This document shows positions 59,401 to 64,000 of a stretch of 64,000 bases of DNA, piece by piece. Source of the DNA: Xenophilus sp. E41 (GTDB lineage Bacteria; Pseudomonadota; Gammaproteobacteria; Burkholderiales; Burkholderiaceae_C); NCBI RefSeq assembly GCF_003671765.1, contig NZ_QPIB01000009.1, positions 585,713-649,712 on the forward strand, read 5' to 3'. Numbering within the stretch: position 1 is the stretch's first letter; each line of letters starts with the position of its first letter. The notes under the pieces are model-generated. The model was not told where the DNA came from and did not search any database. It saw only the letters and a list, made by a program, of their open reading frames with translations. The translations under genes were made by a program, and so were the position numbers.

Positions 59401-60489
59401 GAGTTCGAGCACGCCGGAGTTGGCGTCCCATTCGGCCACCGAGTTCGTGACGCCGAGTGGTGAGCCGCTGGCGTCGAAGGCCTTGGGGCCGACGTACTTC
59501 ATGGGCGCACGAAGCACGCCGCCGTAGCGCTCGACCCTTTGATCCATCAGGTAGCCGAATGCGGCCACGCGAATGCGATCGCTGTATTTCTGGATGTTGC
59601 CGACCGGCTTGTATCTGCCGTTCGGGTAGCGTTGGCACAGGCTGGAGCGCGGATCGGTGAGCGCGCCTGAGCTGTCCGACTCGCAGACCCTGACGCGGGC
59701 ATAGAAAAAGCTGTCGCTGCTGAGCGCGGCGCTTTCGTACTGGGGAGCGTTGATGCCGAGGTTCGAGTTGTTGCCCGGCGCGTCGCACGAACCCGTGGCC
59801 GACGTGCCGAAGTGCACACGGTTCAGGCAATTGGCAACGTAGATGGTGCCCGTCCAGCGTCCCCTCAGGCTGGCAGGGACCGCGTCGGCCGCCAACCTGG
59901 CAGGAAGCTGCTTCGACGGGAGATTGCCCCCGTTCCAGAAGTTGTTGCTGACGCTGGTGTTGGGCAGCACCGCGCGCTGGAGCACGGTGAGGTCGACCTC
60001 GTCCACGATCCGGTCACCCCCCGACAGGCCCAGGCGAAGCGCGTCGATGGCGGACCCTGTCGCCCAGTTCATGAAGTTGCCGCTGAACCCGGCGCCACCA
60101 CATCCATGGTTGTTGGCCGGTCCCGTGCGGTCGAATCGACGTCGGAGGGCGTTTGCGTCGTTGACATACTTGTAGCAGCTGTTGGCGTCGAAGTACCCGA
60201 GGTACTCCTTGTCGACGGCATAGTCGGTGCCTCCGGTGTACATGGCACCGACCGTCGGGAACTCGACCGACAGTGCCAGCGTCAGTGTCGGCTTCTGCCC
60301 GGCACCGGTTGCGTAGAGCGGCTCCGACGACAGTGCCGTCAACTTGAATGCCGAGATGTCCTGGCCCGTGGCCACCAGCGCCGTCCCGACAGCGGCGGCA
60401 CACAAGCCCGCCGCCACGACGATGGTCCGGATCCCCACGCCGTAGACGACGCGTCGCGCGCGCGGTTGCTTGTTGTCCCTTGTCTGCAT
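56398..60489 (-). CDS. pilY1: PilY1-type pilus tip/adhesin protein
   Basis: This 1363-aa exported protein has an N-terminal signal ([27 protein letters not shown]), a variable N-terminal half, and the PilY1 beta-propeller in the C-terminal half ([33 protein letters not shown] ... [21 protein letters not shown]). It sits at the pilus tip and promotes assembly with minor pilins. The start at 60489 has AAGGAATAAG upstream. Size is typical for the family. Confidence 0.93.
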   Translation of the reverse strand: [1363 protein letters not shown]

Positions 60490-60494
60490 TTTTC

Positions 60495-61133
60495 TTATTC
60501 CTTTCGGTAGATCATCTGGACGACCGCCTGAAGGTCGGGCCGCGGGCCGAAGCCCATTGCGGTGATGCGGTACACCGCTCTGGATGCGCCGGTCTGGGCG
60601 TCCAGGAACTGACCCGCATCGGCGTCGGGCAGCACTTCGATGATGTAGCGGGGCTTCCGGGCCGGCTTCAGGCCGAGGCCGTCGCCCGACGACGCCGCGT
60701 CGAAGGCGCGTTGGGTGAAATCGCCGAAGGCGGCCGAGCGTGCCGAGCTGCCGCTGTCGGTGAAGTCGACGGCGAGCCAGACGGGCTTGCCGGCGTCCGA
60801 CGGCAGACACAGGCCTTTGCGATGGCCATCGCCGGCAGTGCCGCAGCCGGCAAGAAAGTCCATGCGATTGGCGGCGGTGAAGGTGCTCATCCGCGTGGCG
60901 GTGCCAGGGCCGCGCATGTCGTATTCGGCGTCGGCCAGCGCTGCTTCGGCCGACTGGAGCGCGATCTGGATGTCTCGGTCGTTGCGGGCGCCGCGTTCGC
61001 CGAGCATGGACAGCTGCATGGCGAGCAGCCCGAGCAAGGAGGCGACGAGCATCACCACCATCACGGCGATCAACGAAACACCGCGCTGCGACCGCGGCAT
61101 GTGTCGATTGAGGGGAGCTTGGGGCAGCCGCAT
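60495..61133 (-). CDS. pilX: Minor pilin assembly protein PilX
   Basis: This 212-aa protein has a class III signal peptide variant QRGVSLIAVMVVMLVASLLGLLAMQ and the PilX N-terminal pattern ERGARNDRDIQIALQSAEAALADAE. The start at 61133 overlaps the pilW stop by one base (TGATG). It is 5 bp before pilY1, so translation is likely coupled. Confidence 0.9.
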   Translation of the reverse strand: MRLPQAPLNRHMPRSQRGVSLIAVMVVMLVASLLGLLAMQLSMLGERGARNDRDIQIALQSAEAALADAEYDMRGPGTATRMSTFTAANRMDFLAGCGTAGDGHRKGLCLPSDAGKPVWLAVDFTDSGSSARSAAFGDFTQRAFDAASSGDGLGLKPARKPRYIIEVLPDADAGQFLDAQTGASRAVYRITAMGFGPRPDLQAVVQMIYRKE

Positions 61134-62146
61134 CAGTGGACCTGCGGGTTGTGAAGGTAGACGGTGAAGCTCACGGTCTGCCGCAGGCGTCCGTCGGCCG
61201 GCACGGCCAACGCCGTGCCCGGGTCTGCAGCGCTGCTGTAGCCGCCGACGCCGAAGGGATATCTGGTCGTTGCGGAGGACTCCTGTGCCGAGTTCGCGGG
61301 GCTGCGCAGAAGCAGGCCGATCTTGATGGCCCGCACACGCTGCCAGTTGGCCAGGCTGGCCGCAGCATCGCCTGGCACGTCGAGCTGGTCAGCACGCAGA
61401 TAGCGGTCCACGACGCTGTTGGCGGGTATCATTGCCTTGCCGGGATCCACGCCGTCGACGCCGTAGAGCACCTGGAAGCTCTCGACGCCGGAGACCAATG
61501 GGACGGTCGAAAACCGGTTCTGACCCTTGGAGTTGGTTCCGTTCGCATGGCACATAAGGGTCGGTTCCCCGGTGTTCGTGTCGACCCGAACGAAAAATAT
61601 GCTGGTGATGACGTCGGACGCATCGGTTGGCACCGTCGACTCGGCGCTGCCCCGGCAATTGGTCGTGACGCCGTCGGCCTCGTTCGCATTCCGGGCGGCG
61701 GCCTGCGCCCGCACGATCAGGACATCGCTTCCGTTCTTGCAGGCGGTGCCTGCGGTGCCTGGGCAGCTGCTGCGATTGCCGTTGACCGAGAAGGGCTCGA
61801 CGTCGGGCGGGTCCGGCATCTGTGCATCGTTGTAGCCATGCACCATGGGAAGAGCGGCGGCGGCCTTGGCGAGCTTGAACTGGCCGGCGGTGGTTCCCGT
61901 GGCGAAGGCGACGTCGAGGAAGCCGGCCTGTGCGATCGTCCTGCGCAGGATCTCGGTCGTGAAGCGCGCGTTTTCGTCCAGCTGACTGACGGCGTCGACC
62001 GTCGAAAAGCCGCGGCGGGACACGATCAGAGTGGCGACGGCCGCGGTCACGATCAGCAGGGTCAGGGCGAGCGCCACCAGAAGTTCGACAAGGGTGAAGC
62101 CGACTTGCCGCAGGCGGGTGCCCGCAGAATGTGTGGCGGCCCTCAT
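61133..62146 (-). CDS. pilW: Minor pilin PilW
   Basis: This 337-aa protein has prepilin signal RQVGFTLVELLVALALTLLIVTAAVATL and a long PilW domain containing TTCAA-free Cys pairs (CPGTAGTACKNG). It starts in a 4-bp overlap with pilV. Part of the tip-priming complex with PilV, PilX and PilY1. Confidence 0.9.
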   Translation of the reverse strand: MRAATHSAGTRLRQVGFTLVELLVALALTLLIVTAAVATLIVSRRGFSTVDAVSQLDENARFTTEILRRTIAQAGFLDVAFATGTTAGQFKLAKAAAALPMVHGYNDAQMPDPPDVEPFSVNGNRSSCPGTAGTACKNGSDVLIVRAQAAARNANEADGVTTNCRGSAESTVPTDASDVITSIFFVRVDTNTGEPTLMCHANGTNSKGQNRFSTVPLVSGVESFQVLYGVDGVDPGKAMIPANSVVDRYLRADQLDVPGDAAASLANWQRVRAIKIGLLLRSPANSAQESSATTRYPFGVGGYSSAADPGTALAVPADGRLRQTVSFTVYLHNPQVH

Positions 62147-62742
62147 TGCCTGTTCCCGGGGGTGATGGGCAAGACGAGGTACGGTCGCGATTTCGCGTCG
62201 CTCACCTCGAAGGCATCCGGTGCGGCGGCGGATCGCCGGGTCTTGCCCCGTGTCCATCCAAGCTTCACCTGGACCACGCCGGTGTTGCCATTGGAGGTGC
62301 AGCCCCATCGGGGCAGGCCGTCCGCGTCGTACGGGCTGGCGTCGAAGCAGACCACCACGCGCGCGCCCGGCAGCTGCGCCACGACCTGCGTGAGCCACTG
62401 CTGCATGTCATAGCGCGCAGCATCCAGCGGGGCGGTGCAACCCTGGACGCAGTCCACGTCCCGCGCGGGCGCAGGCCCGCGGAAATCAGCTTGGAGGTAA
62501 GGGTTGGCCGTCGCGTCGAGCTGTGTGGCGACCTGCTTGTTGCCGCGCATGAGCTCGGCAAGCTCGCTGGCGAGCCGGACGCCGGCCGATTGCAGACGCG
62601 CCTCTCGATGCGCGTTCAAGGAGGCGGCCTGCAGGCCCACCATGCCCAGCACACCGAACGAAAGCACCACGATCGCGACAAGGACCTCGAGCAGAGTGAA
62701 CCCTGCCGCAACGCCCCCCCGAGCGCCTGCAGCCACATGCAT
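62143..62742 (-). CDS. pilV: Minor pilin PilV
   Basis: This 199-aa protein has prepilin signal AAGFTLLEVLVAIVVLSFGVLGMVGLQA, a PilV hallmark. First gene of the operon pilV-pilW-pilX-pilY1-pilE-fimT. The 139-bp gap to nrdR should contain its promoter; no clear sigma-54 -24/-12 pair was recognised there. Confidence 0.91.
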   Translation of the reverse strand: MHVAAGARGGVAAGFTLLEVLVAIVVLSFGVLGMVGLQAASLNAHREARLQSAGVRLASELAELMRGNKQVATQLDATANPYLQADFRGPAPARDVDCVQGCTAPLDAARYDMQQWLTQVVAQLPGARVVVCFDASPYDADGLPRWGCTSNGNTGVVQVKLGWTRGKTRRSAAAPDAFEVSDAKSRPYLVLPITPGNRQ

Positions 62743-62881
62743 TTGAATCTCCCTTCCGGTCTTGGCCGGCGGGACGATTTTCGAAGCGCGCTGTGGTGCC
62801 TGTGTGCCGCTTATCCGGAACGGGTTGCCGTTGAGCGGTCCGAGGGCCGCTCAAATGTCAGCCGCTTGCTGCAAAAGTTTC

Positions 62882-63325
62882 CTAGATGTCTCGCAGCAGC
62901 TGCCTGAACTCTTCCACATCCTCGAAGCTGCGATACACCGACGCGAAGCGCACGTAAGCGACCTTGTCCAGCTTCTTCAGCTCGCGCATGACCAGCTCGC
63001 CCAGCTTGTGCGACGGAATCTCCCGCTGGGCGCTGGCGAGGAGTTTCTGTTCGATGCGCAGCAGCGCGTCATCGATCTGCTCGATGCTCACGGGCCGCTT
63101 GCGCAGCGCCAGCATCATCGATGCACGCACCTTGCCGGCATCAAAGTCGGCGCGGCTGCCGTCCTTCTTGACGACGACGGGGTAGTTGACGTCCGGTCGC
63201 TCGTAGGTGGTGAAGCGCTTGTCGCAGGCGCTGCACTGGCGGCGGCGGCGCACGAAGTCGCCGTCTTCCGAGACGCGGGTCTCGACGACCTGCGTCTCGG
63301 GGTGGCCGCAGAAGGGGCACTTCAT
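62882..63325 (-). CDS. nrdR: Transcriptional repressor NrdR
   Basis: This 147-aa protein has an N-terminal zinc ribbon ([17 protein letters not shown]...[16 protein letters not shown]) and an ATP-cone ([31 protein letters not shown]). It represses ribonucleotide reductase genes when dATP is bound. It follows glyA by 22 bp, a common betaproteobacterial pair. Confidence 0.96.
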   Translation of the reverse strand: MKCPFCGHPETQVVETRVSEDGDFVRRRRQCSACDKRFTTYERPDVNYPVVVKKDGSRADFDAGKVRASMMLALRKRPVSIEQIDDALLRIEQKLLASAQREIPSHKLGELVMRELKKLDKVAYVRFASVYRSFEDVEEFRQLLRDI

Positions 63326-63347
63326 ACCGCCGCGGCCCCTGTCGTGC

Positions 63348-64000
63348 TCAACGGTAGACCGGGAAGCGGCTGGTCAAGGCATGCACCTTGGCGCGCACCG
63401 CCTCGATGTTGGCCGCGTCGCGCGGGTTGTCCAGCACGTCGGCGATCAGGTTGGCGGTGATGCGCGCCTCTTCGTCCTTGAAGCCACGCGTGGTCATGGC
63501 CGGCGTGCCGACGCGCACGCCGCTGGTGACCATCGGCTTTTCCGGATCCTTGGGGATCGCATTCTTGTTGATGGTCATGTGGGCGCTGCCCAGCACGGCC
63601 TCGGCTTCCTTGCCGGTGATGCCCTTGGCGCGCAGGTCGACCAGCATGACGTGGCTCTGCGTGCCGCCGCTCACGATGCGCAGGCCGCGCTCGGTCAGGG
63701 TCCTGGCCACGATGTCCGCGTTCTTGACCACCTGTTGCTGGTAGCTCTTGAATTCGGGCGTCAGCGCTTCCTTGAAGGCCACCGCCTTGGCCGCGATCAC
63801 GTGCATCAGCGGGCCGCCCTGCAGGCCGGGGAAGATGGCGCTGTTGATGGCCTTCTCGTGCTGCGACTTCATCAGGATGATGCCGCCGCGCGGTCCGCGC
63901 AGGCTTTTGTGGGTCGTGGACGTGACGACGTCGGCATGGGGCACGGGGTTGGGGTACACGCCCGCGGCGATGAGGCCGGCGTAGTGGGCCATGTCGACCA
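63348..64000 (-). CDS. glyA: Serine hydroxymethyltransferase, C-terminal part (cut by window end)
   Basis: About 217 C-terminal residues are present; the 5' end lies beyond 64000. They contain the PLP Lys segment [14 protein letters not shown], then [20 protein letters not shown] and [14 protein letters not shown]. The enzyme converts serine and THF to glycine and methylene-THF. It is the upstream partner of nrdR. Confidence 0.96.
   Translation of the reverse strand, partial: VDMAHYAGLIAAGVYPNPVPHADVVTSTTHKSLRGPRGGIILMKSQHEKAINSAIFPGLQGGPLMHVIAAKAVAFKEALTPEFKSYQQQVVKNADIVARTLTERGLRIVSGGTQSHVMLVDLRAKGITGKEAEAVLGSAHMTINKNAIPKDPEKPMVTSGVRVGTPAMTTRGFKDEEARITANLIADVLDNPRDAANIEAVRAKVHALTSRFPVYR

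Noticed and set aside
62743-62881. Sigma-54 promoter for the minor-pilin operon
   Set aside because: No GG-N10-GC pair in a convincing TGGCAC/TTGCA context was found.

Overview
The window looks like a chromosomal segment of a high-GC betaproteobacterium, most likely Burkholderiales/Comamonadaceae (Variovorax- or Acidovorax-like). This is an inference from GC-rich codon use, a Bug/TctC periplasmic binding protein, the monomeric NADP isocitrate dehydrogenase, a glyA-nrdR pair, a RibBA protein with a degenerate RibA half, and short interspersed GC-rich repeats. No rRNA, tRNA, CRISPR array, insertion sequence or replication origin was seen. Almost every base is coding.

Region 1 (1-14441) is a nitrogen-scavenging locus for short-chain amides. 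It holds a five-gene Urt/Fmd-type ABC transporter, a formamidase (FmdA) with its zinc-ribbon partner FmdB, and further on an aliphatic amidase (AmiE) followed by a translationally coupled MoxR ATPase/VWA pair. An FAD monooxygenase, a Bug binding protein and a LysR regulator sit between the two halves. The fmd and ami leaders share a nearly identical 16-bp inverted-repeat site, so they probably form one regulon.

Region 2 (14503-20272) holds an alpha/beta hydrolase and a TetR remnant that appear to have lost their 5' ends in one deletion, a Tat-exported aldo/keto reductase with a divergent LysR gene, and icd with a clear terminator.

Region 3 (20541-28102) is a pyroglutamate (5-oxoproline) operon under a divergent GntR regulator: DUF969 and DUF979 membrane proteins, pyroglutamyl peptidase, PxpA, a fused PxpB-PxpC, and a biotin carboxylase-biotin carrier protein. 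PxpB and PxpC are related to the carboxyltransferase half of urea carboxylase, so the operon encodes all parts of a split urea-carboxylase-like enzyme. This is the most interesting system in the window.

Region 4 (28215-30555) has a class II aldolase and a small HD-domain protein resembling PhnZ-type diiron oxygenases, with a divergent Crp/Fnr regulator and a perfect palindrome between them.

Region 5 (30578-41214) has an orphan amino-acid-type binding protein, a TonB-like lipoprotein, trmB-gluQRS, a renalase-like oxidoreductase, a LysR gene divergent from a pirin-DoxX-flavodoxin-pirin run, TrhO, an SDR epimerase and a DUF2256 protein.

Region 6 (41328-47155) has dnaE, a JmjC-like cupin of lower GC, and proline iminopeptidase.

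Region 7 (47274-64000) is all on the minus strand. In transcription order it holds glyA (cut by the window end), nrdR, the minor-pilin operon pilV-pilW-pilX-pilY1-pilE-fimT, ribD-ribE-ribBA-ribH-nusB, an aminotransferase, a 65-bp tandem duplication, and ybgC-tolQ-tolR-tolA without tolB/pal.
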